Assembly (NCBI RefSeq): GCF_014697355.1
Contig: NZ_JACJRQ010000051.1
Span: 1 to 50,683 of the forward strand
Direction of reading: 5' to 3'
Source of the DNA: Nostoc calcicola FACHB-3891
GTDB lineage: Bacteria > Cyanobacteriota > Cyanobacteriia > Cyanobacteriales > Nostocaceae
Length of the DNA: 50,683 bases
The first letter of the stretch is position 1, and every line of letters starts with the position of its first letter. The notes under the pieces were generated by a model. The model saw only the letters and a program-made list of their open reading frames with translations, was not told where the DNA came from and did no database searches. The position numbers and the translations under genes were made by a program. Of the stretch, positions 35,436 through 42,844 are shown in pieces.

Positions 35436-36017
35436 CTACTGGATTTGGAAAGTAGCTAGTTGAGTGATTAAATGGTCAAAATAAGGAGCAAGAGTTTCTT
35501 GGTCATTGGTTTGGCAGCGTTTCAAACTAGCAGCTTTGATACTTTTTAAGCCCAAAACCATTGCATCTAAAGGAACTTGTAATTCCTGATAAAGCAAATT
35601 CATATAGTGCAGTCCGCTGGGACTGGTATATTCAGTATGGGAACCTGCGATACCGTAAGTAATGCAGCGGAGAAAATGCCAAAAATCCCGCCAGCAAGTT
35701 TGGGCGCGTTCAGGGGGATAAAGACCTCCTCCAGGCTCGATAATTTGAGGATAAGTCAGCAAAACCTGAACTCTTGCTTCATCAACGATTTCCCCTGCAC
35801 GATCGCGTAATAACTCAGCAACAGGAATCAAGGCAGAAAAATTGGGTGCTAAAGTCTCGATCTGTAGTAAGTCTTCATCGCTGAGATAGCGGAGATTATC
35901 ATCCGCAGCCTGAAATATAGCGATCGCTGCTTCAGGATGCGACTGTTCCCACTGTGCAAAGCTGACAATTCTGGCTTTGGCTATTAATTGCTTGACAGTT
36001 TCGGTTAATTGAGTCAT
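35436..36017 (-). CDS. Orphan phycobiliprotein-like protein
   Basis: A 193-residue member of the phycobilisome globin-like family. The segment AQTCWRDFWHFLRCITYGIAG matches the bilin-binding helix of phycocyanin and allophycocyanin subunits (AKCxRD...YYLR..TY), with the Cys of the Cys84-Arg86-Asp87 chromophore site kept, so bilin binding is possible. The rest is diverged, and the protein is longer than a rod or core subunit at its N-terminus. It is not part of a subunit pair or operon. The ATG at 36017 is chosen because an upstream in-frame start would add 62 residues encoded by G-rich repeats. It is divergent from a HEAT-repeat gene of the lyase/NblB type, which suggests a shared role in bilin attachment or phycobilisome turnover. 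Confidence 0.8.
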   Translation of the reverse strand: MTQLTETVKQLIAKARIVSFAQWEQSHPEAAIAIFQAADDNLRYLSDEDLLQIETLAPNFSALIPVAELLRDRAGEIVDEARVQVLLTYPQIIEPGGGLYPPERAQTCWRDFWHFLRCITYGIAGSHTEYTSPSGLHYMNLLYQELQVPLDAMVLGLKSIKAASLKRCQTNDQETLAPYFDHLITQLATFQIQ

Positions 36018-36039
36018 GGGTTTTGAGCATGGGGCTGGG

Positions 36040-36180
36040 GCATGGGATATGGGGCATGGGGCATGGGGGAGATGAGGGAGATCGGGGGGATGGGGGAGAT
36101 GAGTGAGATGGGGAGAATAACTCTTAACTCTTAACTCCTCACTCCTCACTCCCAATACCCAATGCCCAATGCCCAATGCC
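36040..36180. repeat. GGGGCAT and CCCAATG short tandem repeats
   Basis: GGGGCATGGGATAT-type units, then TAACTCTTAACTCCTCACTCC units, then CCCAATGCCCAATGCCC. Fills the divergent promoter gap between the orphan phycobiliprotein and HEAT genes. Confidence 0.75.
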
Positions 36181-36266
36181 CCAGTCCCTAGTAATCTTCC
36201 CAAATGCGATCGCTATTTTTTGGCATTTGTAAAATAAAGTAAAGAATAACCCTAATAAATACACCT

Positions 36267-36929
36267 ATGGAAATCAATAAAATTAAAGCTGAACTGGAGA
36301 ATCCAGATTTTCAGTATCGTTTGAAAGCGATCGCCGCACTCAAGGATTATGAATCAGAAGTTGCAGTTCCTCTGTTAACTAGTAAACTGCGTGACTCAGA
36401 ATTTTTGGTGCGTTCCTTTGTAGCAAGGGGTTTGGGTAACCAACAAACAGCAGAATCTTTTGCTGCTTTGATGCAAATTATGAAATTTGACGATACCCCC
36501 AACGTGCGAGCTGAGGCGGCAAATTCTTTATCGCTATTTGGTAGAGTCGCAGTTTCTCATCTAGTTCTGACATTTTATCAGGATGACCACTGGTTAGTGC
36601 GGCGTAGTATTTTAGCAGCGATCGCGGAAATGGATTGTCCTGAAGAATTATTTGATATCTGCGTTCATGGTTTAAAAGACGAAGATTTCACAGTTCAGGA
36701 ATCATCTGTTGATATACTTGGCTTACTGGCTGATTCTAGCCAAAATACTGCGGCATTATCTCAAATACTAAGCTTAGTGAATAGTGAATCTTGGCGGATG
36801 CGCGTGCGAGTTGCCTATGCCCTCAAACGATTCGATCGTCCCCAGGCAAAAGAAGCCCTGAACCAACTCAGACAAGATCCGGATCACCGAGTTGTGGGAG
36901 CTGCTTTAGAAGACTTGTTGCCACAATAG
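36267..36929 (+). CDS. HEAT-repeat protein of the PBS lyase / NblB type
   Basis: A 220-residue all-helical protein of about six HEAT repeats of the phycobilisome-lyase kind: PLLTSKLRDSEFLVRSFVARGLG, then NVRAEAANSLSLFG, HWLVRRSILAAIAEM and WRMRVRVAYALKRFD. The family includes CpcE/CpcF bilin lyases, the phycobilisome degradation protein NblB, and others, and sequence alone does not decide among them. It lies next to an orphan phycobiliprotein (divergent) and 9 kb from cpcE/cpcF. No ribosome binding site of note; the ATG opens a helix as expected. Confidence 0.75.
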   Translation: MEINKIKAELENPDFQYRLKAIAALKDYESEVAVPLLTSKLRDSEFLVRSFVARGLGNQQTAESFAALMQIMKFDDTPNVRAEAANSLSLFGRVAVSHLVLTFYQDDHWLVRRSILAAIAEMDCPEELFDICVHGLKDEDFTVQESSVDILGLLADSSQNTAALSQILSLVNSESWRMRVRVAYALKRFDRPQAKEALNQLRQDPDHRVVGAALEDLLPQ

Positions 36930-37043
36930 CGGAGCGAGCTGATTCGGGGTTATTGTGAATAATCTGAATAATGTGATAAAAATCAACTTAGCGAGGAATA
37001 ATACCCGATTTTACCTGAAATTTGAGCAAAATATCCGGGCAAT

Positions 37044-37295
37044 TTGCCAAAACCTAGAATAAAATATCAACTTTTTCGAGTTCGGGAGACATTTGTGACT
37101 GATACACCAACTGGTCAAATGACTTGGCGACTACCAGGTTCCTCAGAATGTGCCTTACACTTGCGGCATCATGCTTCGGAACCTTGGCGATCGTATAAAG
37201 AATTTCCACAATATGTTCTACCCGATCCGCCCGGTTTTTCGGAAGGATACGCTACATTTTTAGCGCTTCTCAAGCAGAAGTGGCAAGCTTTGTAA
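37044..37295 (+). CDS. Conserved small hypothetical protein
   Basis: An 83-residue soluble protein beginning (TTG start) MPKPRIKYQLFRV, with TPTGQMTWRLPGS, HHASEPWRSYKEFPQYVLPDPPGF and the end ALLKQKWQAL. It looks like a conserved cyanobacterial family but I cannot name it. The start is uncertain: no ATG is present, TTG at 37044 gives the fullest product, and an in-frame GTG at 37095 is an alternative. Three bases after its stop begins a 91-bp repeat element. Confidence 0.55.
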   Translation: MPKPRIKYQLFRVRETFVTDTPTGQMTWRLPGSSECALHLRHHASEPWRSYKEFPQYVLPDPPGFSEGYATFLALLKQKWQAL

Positions 37296-37297
37296 TT

Positions 37298-37388
37298 AGG
37301 ACTTACGCAAAAGTACACGCTGTAGGGGCAATTCATGAATTGCCCCTACGTGAAAATAAGGGTTTTGGCTATTGTTTGCGTAAGTCCT
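37298..37388. repeat. 91-bp element with AGGACTTACGCAAA termini and palindromic core
   Basis: Perfect 14-bp inverted termini AGGACTTACGCAAA (37298-37311) and TTTGCGTAAGTCCT (37375-37388) enclose a perfect 28-base palindrome with half GTAGGGGCAATTCA (37322-37349). A decayed copy lies near 3230-3307. Non-coding, MITE-like. Confidence 0.75.
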
Positions 37389-37454
37389 GGTAATCAAGCG
37401 GACATGATATCAGCCCTGTTTTACTTCTGAATTCTGGATTCTGAATTCTGAATT

Positions 37455-38276
37455 CTACTGTAAACTTTCACGAGTCGTGTTGCGGGTGTAAGCATTCCAA
37501 ACATCGAGTTCTGATGCAGGACGGCTGTGAAGCATGGCTTTAATTGCTTCTGTCAGTCCTTGAGCAAGAGTAAAATCTGCCCCAGCGATACTTTGAAGAT
37601 ACTCCATCTCTGCGTTACTGAGGTCAGCTGCTCGCAAATCTGTACCCCGCAAATCGGCTCCAGTTAATCGAGCATTCCGTAAGCAAGCCCCTGTCAAATA
37701 AGCTTTACTTAAGTCAGCGCCGCTCAAAGCCGCACCTTGTAAATTAGCTCCAGTCAAGTCAGCGCCGCTGAGGTAGGCTCCCCGCAGATTAGCCCCTTGC
37801 AAATCTGCATCGCGTAAAAAAGCTGTATTGAGATAAGCTGCATTGAGATTAGCACCCGGCCCCACTGCTCCCGAAGCTTTGTAGTTATATCCTTCAGGCC
37901 ATTTTGTCTGTGTATCATAACGCGCTACTTGGAATTTAGCTCCCTCCAAATTTGCGCCACTGAGATTTGCTTGTTGGAGGTCAGCACGGTTTAAATAAGC
38001 TCCCTGCAAATTCGCTCCACTCAAATCGGCTCCCCGCAGGTTAGCACCTCGCAAGTCGGCTTTACTCAGATTTGCATCACTCAAGATCATCTCACTGAGG
38101 TCGGCTCCTAGTAGCTTGGCTTGACTCAAGTTAGCTTGTTTTAAATCAACTCCCCGCAGATTGAATTCATGCAAATCTACTTTTTCTAGAGCGAGTCCTG
38201 CTTTGAGGGCTGTTAATATTTCTGGAGTCGGACTGGGGCGTTCCTTGGTAATCAGGTGAATTTCACTATTTGTCAT
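37455..38276 (-). CDS. Pentapeptide-repeat protein (cytoplasmic)
   Basis: A 273-residue protein without a signal peptide. Two blocks of A(D/N)LxG pentapeptides (residues ~38-112 and ~143-222) form a beta-helix, interrupted by a ~28-residue insert (RYDTQTKWPEGYNYKASG) that recurs in many cyanobacterial pentapeptide proteins. A ~45-residue helical tail follows the second block. Function unknown. The stop codon is overlapped by TGAATTC heptamer repeats, which are just downstream. Confidence 0.85.
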   Translation of the reverse strand: MTNSEIHLITKERPSPTPEILTALKAGLALEKVDLHEFNLRGVDLKQANLSQAKLLGADLSEMILSDANLSKADLRGANLRGADLSGANLQGAYLNRADLQQANLSGANLEGAKFQVARYDTQTKWPEGYNYKASGAVGPGANLNAAYLNTAFLRDADLQGANLRGAYLSGADLTGANLQGAALSGADLSKAYLTGACLRNARLTGADLRGTDLRAADLSNAEMEYLQSIAGADFTLAQGLTEAIKAMLHSRPASELDVWNAYTRNTTRESLQ

Positions 38277-38783
38277 TAGGTGATTCAGGTAGAAGTTTTG
38301 GAGTTATTTTACACTTTAGCTAAATTCGGGATTCATCTTATTGCTTAGAATCAAACAAAAGGCAACTAGAGCAATGAATACCTCCGCCAAATTAGAAAAG
38401 TTGCCAGAAAACTGTTTTTGCGCTGTCAATTTAGTTATTGAAAAAGTATATGAAACTAACAATAGCAATTGAAATAATTCTTTCACTCAAGTAACCAAAA
38501 AGGATAAAATGCAAGCTGTAATCTCGAAATTTTACATAAGCACAAAATAATTAATACAAATAATACAACGGAGTACTATTTGTGCATACATAGTGAAAGA
38601 ATACAAATATTTATGGATATAGCGGTTCCCATTCAGATACGGTACACCATCATATCGCAAGGTGTAGGGGCACGGCACTGCCGTGCCCCTACAGGTATAC
38701 CTCACGCTTGTCGGGAAACGCTATAGGACTACAAACAAGATTTCGTCAAAAGTATTGTTTTAAAAAACAAGGTTTCAAACTAA
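38277..38783. other. 506-base gap upstream of cpeS
   Basis: Contains the 108-bp element at 38618-38725 and AT-rich sequence. The promoters of the divergent pentapeptide and cpeS genes must lie here. I could not identify a known light-response element by eye. Confidence 0.5.
38618..38725. repeat. 108-bp element with TATAGCG termini and palindromic core
   Basis: 13-bp inverted termini TATAGCGGTTCCC (38618-38630) and GGGAAACGCTATA (38713-38725) with one mismatch enclose a 29-base palindrome with arms GTAGGGGCACGGCA and TGCCGTGCCCCTAC (38664-38692). It lies about 60 bases before cpeS, so it could influence its expression. Confidence 0.7.
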
Positions 38784-39365
38784 ATGCATACAATAGTACC
38801 ATTGTCAATGATTGACTTCTTCCGTAAAAGTGAAGGTATATGGTTTACGGAACGTTCAGTTCATCACTTTGACTCAGCCGCAGATGAGTCGGGTGAGTCG
38901 AATTTAATCATTACAGTCATCGAAAAAGACGATCCCAAAGTCCAAGAAGTCTGTAAAGCACAAGGAATAGAGCCTGATAAAGCAACCGGGGGTGCTAGCT
39001 TTGCATGGCAGGCTAACTTAGATACGAGGCCGCCGAACACAGATAATGCTGCCATTTTGGTTGACATTCCCGACGATGAAACGAGGCTTTCTGGGAAATT
39101 AATCCGCAACCAAGGCTATGTAGAGAGCATTCCGGTTGTCAGTCGGTATCGATTTGCTGATGATGGAGTGCTGACGATTAACACCGATTATGACAATAAC
39201 CAAGGTCAAGAACGTTGTTGGTTTGTGACGGATGATTTTCGTGTCAGAGTTAGTACCGTGCGAATGATGAACGGAGTCAACTTGATGACTTATTGTTCTG
39301 AACGTCGGTGTCTTTCCCAACAAGTCCTAGAGCAAATGATCGCTCGGAATCATGCTAGGGGATAG
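38784..39365 (+). CDS. cpeS: CpcS/CpeS family phycobiliprotein lyase
   Basis: A 193-residue lipocalin-like lyase. It begins with IDFFRKSEGIWFTERSVHHF, the usual N-terminal helix and first strand of the CpcS/CpeS family (S-type lyases), then SFAWQANLD, YRFADDGVLTI and ERCWFVTDDFRVRVSTV, ending TYCSERR. These enzymes attach phycobilins to Cys82/84-type sites; CpeS-type proteins load phycoerythrobilin on phycoerythrin. Location just upstream of pebA-pebB favours CpeS, but CpcS activity cannot be excluded. The start at 38784 has AAGG 12 bases upstream; a second ATG at 38808 (MIDFF) fits the family N-terminus better but lacks a binding site. Confidence 0.82.
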   Translation: MHTIVPLSMIDFFRKSEGIWFTERSVHHFDSAADESGESNLIITVIEKDDPKVQEVCKAQGIEPDKATGGASFAWQANLDTRPPNTDNAAILVDIPDDETRLSGKLIRNQGYVESIPVVSRYRFADDGVLTINTDYDNNQGQERCWFVTDDFRVRVSTVRMMNGVNLMTYCSERRCLSQQVLEQMIARNHARG

Positions 39366-39480
39366 GGAGTGGGGAGGTAGGGGAAAAGGTTAAAGGGTAA
39401 AGGGGAAAGGGGAAAGGGATAAATTTAACCTTTCCCCCTTACCCCTTTCCCTTTCCCCCTTGCTAATGCCCAATGCCCAA
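39366..39480. repeat. AAAGGGG/CCCCTTT hairpin array
   Basis: G-rich heptamers, the centre GGGATAAATTTAACC, then the C-rich arm, then CCCAATG units. The centre is identical to that of the array at 12404-12595, so these are copies of one element. Lies between cpeS and pebA. Confidence 0.75.
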
Positions 39481-39574
39481 TGCCCCATTAAGGAATGTTG
39501 CTTTGTTTCTAAGAAATGAGACGTGCATGATTCACATCCTTTATTTTCATGCAAGGGTTAATGAGTCATGCTGT

Positions 39575-40303
39575 ATGTATAAGCCTTTCCTGGAATTTTT
39601 AGAAAAAGAGCTATTTGAACGGTTTGATTTACAAAGTAGGGACATTCCCCCTGGTTTGGAATCCAAAGTTAGCGATCGCGGCAGAAACCCAGCAACCATT
39701 CGCAGTTGGTCTTACCAATGTCAAGAGTTGCGAAAAATTCGCTATACCTACATTGATGCTGGGGAAAGCGCCCAAATTTTTAACAGCGTGATTTACCCCA
39801 GCTATCACTACGATTTACCTTTATTAGGGATTGATTTTTTGTCCTTTGGTAAAGTTAAAAACCTGATTGTCCTTGACTTTCAGCCTTTATTTCAAGATGA
39901 AGATTATCAGACGAAATACATACTGCCGCTGAAATCTCTGCACGATCGATACCCTGATTTGTCGCAAAACTTAGAAATGAAGTTTTACGATGCTAACCAG
40001 TATTTTTCTAAGTACCTATTATTTGCTAAGACAGATCCTCAAACAGTAGCAACGCGAGTTTTTGAAGCATTTCAGGATTACTTAAACTTGTATTGGCAAA
40101 TGCTAGCAAATGCCCAACCCCTCGAAGACCCAGAAGATATCCAACGAATCGTCAAAGCTCAAAAAGACTACGATCAATATAGCGCAGACCGCGACCCAGC
40201 ATCTGGTCTATTTAGCAGTTACTTTGGTCATGAATGGGCAGAACGCTTTCTCCACGAATTCTTATTTGAAGATGCTGTGCCTTTAGCAGTCAGCAAAAGA
40301 TGA
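39575..40303 (+). CDS. pebA: 15,16-dihydrobiliverdin:ferredoxin oxidoreductase PebA
   Basis: A 242-residue ferredoxin-dependent bilin reductase. It reduces biliverdin IXalpha to 15,16-dihydrobiliverdin, the first step to phycoerythrobilin. Family segments: KYRYTYID-type strand (KIRYTYIDAGESAQIFNSV), YHYDLPLLGIDFLSFG, VLDFQPLFQDEDY, and the end YDQYSADRDPASGLFSSYFG followed by HEWAERFLHEFLF, which match PebA rather than PebB or PcyA. The ATG at 39575 (MYKPFLEF) fits the family length (about 236); longer in-frame starts add an unlike N-terminus. Its TGA overlaps an ATG at 40300 that is in frame with pebB. Confidence 0.92.
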   Translation: MYKPFLEFLEKELFERFDLQSRDIPPGLESKVSDRGRNPATIRSWSYQCQELRKIRYTYIDAGESAQIFNSVIYPSYHYDLPLLGIDFLSFGKVKNLIVLDFQPLFQDEDYQTKYILPLKSLHDRYPDLSQNLEMKFYDANQYFSKYLLFAKTDPQTVATRVFEAFQDYLNLYWQMLANAQPLEDPEDIQRIVKAQKDYDQYSADRDPASGLFSSYFGHEWAERFLHEFLFEDAVPLAVSKR

Positions 40304-40381
40304 TAAATGGGGCATGGGGCATGGGGCATGAGCGCAGAGGAAGAATAATAACTCTTAACTCCTCACTCAGCACTCCTCACT

Positions 40382-40457
40382 CCCAATCCCCAATCCCCAA
40401 TCCCCAATCCCCAATCCCCAATCCCCAATCCCCAATCCCCAATCCCCAATCCCCAAT
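40382..40457. repeat. (CCCCAAT)~11 array abutting pebB
   Basis: Close to 11 exact copies of CCCAATC in 76 bases, ending one base before the pebB ATG region. It takes the place where a ribosome binding site would be expected. The frame is open through the array from an ATG at 40300, giving a PIPNPQS peptide repeat. Confidence 0.95.
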
Positions 40458-40458
40458 A

Positions 40459-41202
40459 ATGACACTTTATCAGCCATTTCTCGATTATGCGATCGCCTAC
40501 ATGCGATCGCGTTTAGATTTACAACCATATCCTATTCCTGAAGGATTTGAATCTAAGGTTGCTACCGTAGGTAAAGGCAAAAATCAACAAGAGGTTCTCA
40601 CCACTAGTTATGGCTTTCAAACCGCAAAACTACGGCAAATTCGAGCTGCACATGTACAAGGTGGTAATTCCCTCCAAGTACTGAATTTCGTGATTTTCCC
40701 ACACCTCAACTACGACCTACCCTTTTTTGGCGCAGATTTGGTGACATTACCAGGAGGACATCTCATCGCCTTGGATATGCAACCCCTATTCCGAGACGAT
40801 CCAGCATATCAGGCAAAGTACACCCAGCCAATCTTGCCTATCTTCCATGCTCATCAAGAGCATCTCACCTGGGGAGGTGATTTTCCAGAAGAAGCACGAC
40901 CCTTCTTTTCTCCCGCTTTTCTCTGGACTCGTCCCCAGGAAACTGTCGTGGTGGAAACCCAAGTATTTGCTGCTTTTAAAGACTATCTCAAAGCTTACCT
41001 CGATTTTGTAGAGCAAGCAGAACCCGTAACTGATTCCCCAAGCCTAGCAGATATTGAACAAGCACAACTGCGATACCTGCGATATCGAGCCGAAAAAGAC
41101 CCCGCACGAGGAATGTTCAAGCGCTTTTATGGTGATGAATGGACTGAGGAGTACATTCATGGCTTTTTATTTGATTTAGAGAGAAAATTACTATCAGTGT
41201 AA
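40459..41202 (+). CDS. pebB: Phycoerythrobilin:ferredoxin oxidoreductase PebB
   Basis: A 247-residue bilin reductase that converts 15,16-dihydrobiliverdin to phycoerythrobilin; it normally works with PebA by channelling the intermediate. Segments that match PebB: LNFVIFPHLNYDLPFFGADL, VTLPGGHLIALDMQP, FFSPAFLWTRPQ, and YRAEKDPARGMFKRFYGDEW followed by TEEYIHGFLFDL. The ATG at 40459 opens the family N-terminus, but it has no Shine-Dalgarno because the heptamer array runs right up to it. An alternative start at 40300, overlapping the pebA stop as ATGA, would give a 300-residue protein with a repeat-coded N-terminal extension. Confidence 0.92.
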   Translation: MTLYQPFLDYAIAYMRSRLDLQPYPIPEGFESKVATVGKGKNQQEVLTTSYGFQTAKLRQIRAAHVQGGNSLQVLNFVIFPHLNYDLPFFGADLVTLPGGHLIALDMQPLFRDDPAYQAKYTQPILPIFHAHQEHLTWGGDFPEEARPFFSPAFLWTRPQETVVVETQVFAAFKDYLKAYLDFVEQAEPVTDSPSLADIEQAQLRYLRYRAEKDPARGMFKRFYGDEWTEEYIHGFLFDLERKLLSV

Positions 41203-41730
41203 CTAAGTATACATTAAATAAAACTAACTTCGGCGAAGATTACCCTGCTGTTCTGGAAAACTATCAGGCTATAAATGAGCAATAGACGCGATAAATCGGC
41301 GTCTCTACGAAAGATTGATTATTGTAGAGACGCCGATTTATCGCGTCTCTTAAACCAAACCATATTCAGAAATTTTACTTGACTAAATGTTTTTGTTAAA
41401 TTTGATTAATAAAAAGGCAAGGGAAGATAATAATTTTTAATAAAACAAAAGGCATCATCATAGTATAAAAATAATTTGAAAGGAAAAATAACAGCACAAG
41501 GTTGATGGGGTGCTTAATCTAGCAGGTTTTCTGGTCTCTCATATTAAGATGAAGTTTTGTAACAAAAGTTTTAATCCGAAACCCTAGAGGTCGTAGACTT
41601 ATACCTTGGATGTCCGTTGTGAACCTTTCGTAAAAATGGTCAGACAATCTGACATCAATAAAAGAAAACTGAACCATTCAGTTTTGACTTCAAATAATTC
41701 TTAACCAAGCCAATTAGGAGATTAAACGCA
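41203..41730. promoter_or_regulatory. Long leader/promoter region of the phycocyanin operon
   Basis: 527 bases without a gene. Near the 5' end lies the 25-bp inverted repeat at 41284-41348. From 41360 the DNA is AT-rich. Close to cpcB are GTCAGA-CAA-TCTGAC (41639-41653) and a hairpin with 9-bp arms AAAACTGAA and TTCAGTTTT (41665-41685). TTAGGAG 10 bases before 41731 is the cpcB ribosome binding site. The regulator is not identifiable by eye; sulfur control is inferred only from the protein compositions. Confidence 0.5.
41284..41348. repeat. 25-bp perfect inverted repeat upstream of cpcB
   Basis: Arms 41284-41308 and 41324-41348 are perfect complements (each contains GCGATAAATCGGCGTCTC or its mirror) around a 15-base loop. 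It would form a very stable hairpin and may terminate the peb transcript (no T-run), insulate the cpc promoter, or be a dispersed GAGACG-type element. Confidence 0.75.
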
Positions 41731-42252
41731 ATGGTTTTAGATGCATTTGCCAAAGTAGTTTCCCAAGCTGATACACGTGGAGAATACCTCTCCGATGCAC
41801 AATTGGATGCTTTGAGCGCAATAGTCGCAGATGGTAACAAGCGTGCAGATGCAGTTAACCGCATTACCAGCAATGCTTCTGCTATTGTTGCTGCTGCGGT
41901 ACGCGATCTGTGGGCAGAACAACCCCAATTGATCACTCCTGGTGGTAATGCTTACACCAGCCGTCGCGCTGCTGCTTGTATCCGCGATTTGGACATCATT
42001 CTTCGCTACGTCACCTATGCAATCTTTGCTGGTGATTCCAGCGTGCTAGATGACCGTGCGCTTAATGGTCTACGGGAAACCTATTTAGCATTGGGAACTC
42101 CAGGAGCTTCCGTTGCTGTTGGTATTAATAAGCTCAAAGATGCTTCCTTGAAGATTGTCAGCGACACAAATGGCATCACCAGAGGAGATTGCAGCGCTTT
42201 GATTTCTGAAATCGCTAGCTACTTCGATCGCGCTGCTGCTGCGGTTGCCTAA
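41731..42252 (+). CDS. cpcB: Phycocyanin beta subunit, sulfur-poor (Cpc3-type)
   Basis: A 173-residue beta phycocyanin. The bilin-binding Cys are at 82 (AACIRD) and 153 (GDCS) in mature numbering, and the Asn72 methylation site is kept in GGNAY. Apart from the initiator there is no Met, and apart from the two chromophore Cys there is no Cys. Positions that are Met or Cys in ordinary CpcB are replaced: RRMAACLRDME by RRAAACIRDLD, DDRCLNG by DDRALNG, and KMKDA by KLKDA. This is the hallmark of the sulfur-starvation phycocyanin 3 of Calothrix PCC 7601. It is first gene of the operon, with TTAGGAG as ribosome binding site, and assembles with CpcA into phycobilisome rods on thylakoids. Confidence 0.95.
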   Translation: MVLDAFAKVVSQADTRGEYLSDAQLDALSAIVADGNKRADAVNRITSNASAIVAAAVRDLWAEQPQLITPGGNAYTSRRAAACIRDLDIILRYVTYAIFAGDSSVLDDRALNGLRETYLALGTPGASVAVGINKLKDASLKIVSDTNGITRGDCSALISEIASYFDRAAAAVA

Positions 42253-42340
42253 ACCAGGCATTCTTCCTATTGAGTGAAATAATTGTCCACAAGACAAAAC
42301 AAAATTTCAACGAAAAGTTTGTTAAAGGGAAATACCAAAA

Positions 42341-42832
42341 ATGACAAAAACACCTCTAACTGAAGCAATTTCAGCGGCCGATTCTCAAGGTCGCTACCTC
42401 AGCAGCACCGAAATTCAAGTGGCTTTTGGTCGTTTTCGCCAAGCGCCAGCTAGCTTACAAGCAGCAAAATCCTTGAGTGCAAATGCCTCACGGTTAACAG
42501 AAGGTGCAGCTCAAGCTGTTTACAACAAGTTCCCCTACACCACCCAACAACAAGGCCCCAACTTCGCCTACGATCAACGCGGTAAAGCCAAGTGTGTACG
42601 TGATGTCGGCTACTACTTGCGGATTATCACCTACGCTTTAGTTGTTGGTGGCACAGGTCCCTTGGATGATTTCTTGATTTCCGGCTTAGCTGAAATCAAC
42701 AAAACTTTTGATTTGTCTCCTAGCTGGTACATTGAAGCCCTCAAGTACATCAAATCTAACCACGGTTTGAGCGGCGACCCAGCTGTTGAAGCAAATTCTT
42801 ACATCGACTACGTAATCAATACTCTGAGCTAG
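42341..42832 (+). CDS. cpcA: Phycocyanin alpha subunit, sulfur-poor (Cpc3-type)
   Basis: A 163-residue alpha phycocyanin with the single bilin-binding Cys84 in GKAKCVRD. It has no Met after the initiator and no Cys besides Cys84. Usual LRMVTYCLV is LRIITYALV, and GTGPMDEYL is GTGPLDDFL, showing replacement of sulfur residues at otherwise conserved sites. It lies 88 bases after cpcB, with AAAGGGA as ribosome binding site, and pairs one to one with CpcB. The PCB chromophore at Cys84 is normally attached by CpcE/CpcF, whose genes are in this operon. Confidence 0.95.
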   Translation: MTKTPLTEAISAADSQGRYLSSTEIQVAFGRFRQAPASLQAAKSLSANASRLTEGAAQAVYNKFPYTTQQQGPNFAYDQRGKAKCVRDVGYYLRIITYALVVGGTGPLDDFLISGLAEINKTFDLSPSWYIEALKYIKSNHGLSGDPAVEANSYIDYVINTLS

Positions 42833-42844
42833 AGTGTTTCTTTA

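Noticed and set aside
36018..36203. 62-residue N-terminal extension of the orphan phycobiliprotein
   Set aside because: Encoded by G-rich short tandem repeats; the family N-terminus starts at 36017.
40382..40457. CRISPR-like array
   Set aside because: Units are seven bases with no spacers; it is a simple tandem repeat. No cas genes or spaced repeats occur in the window.
40300..40458. PebB N-terminal extension as the main product
   Set aside because: The extension is encoded by a simple heptamer array and is absent from the family; kept only as an alternative start.
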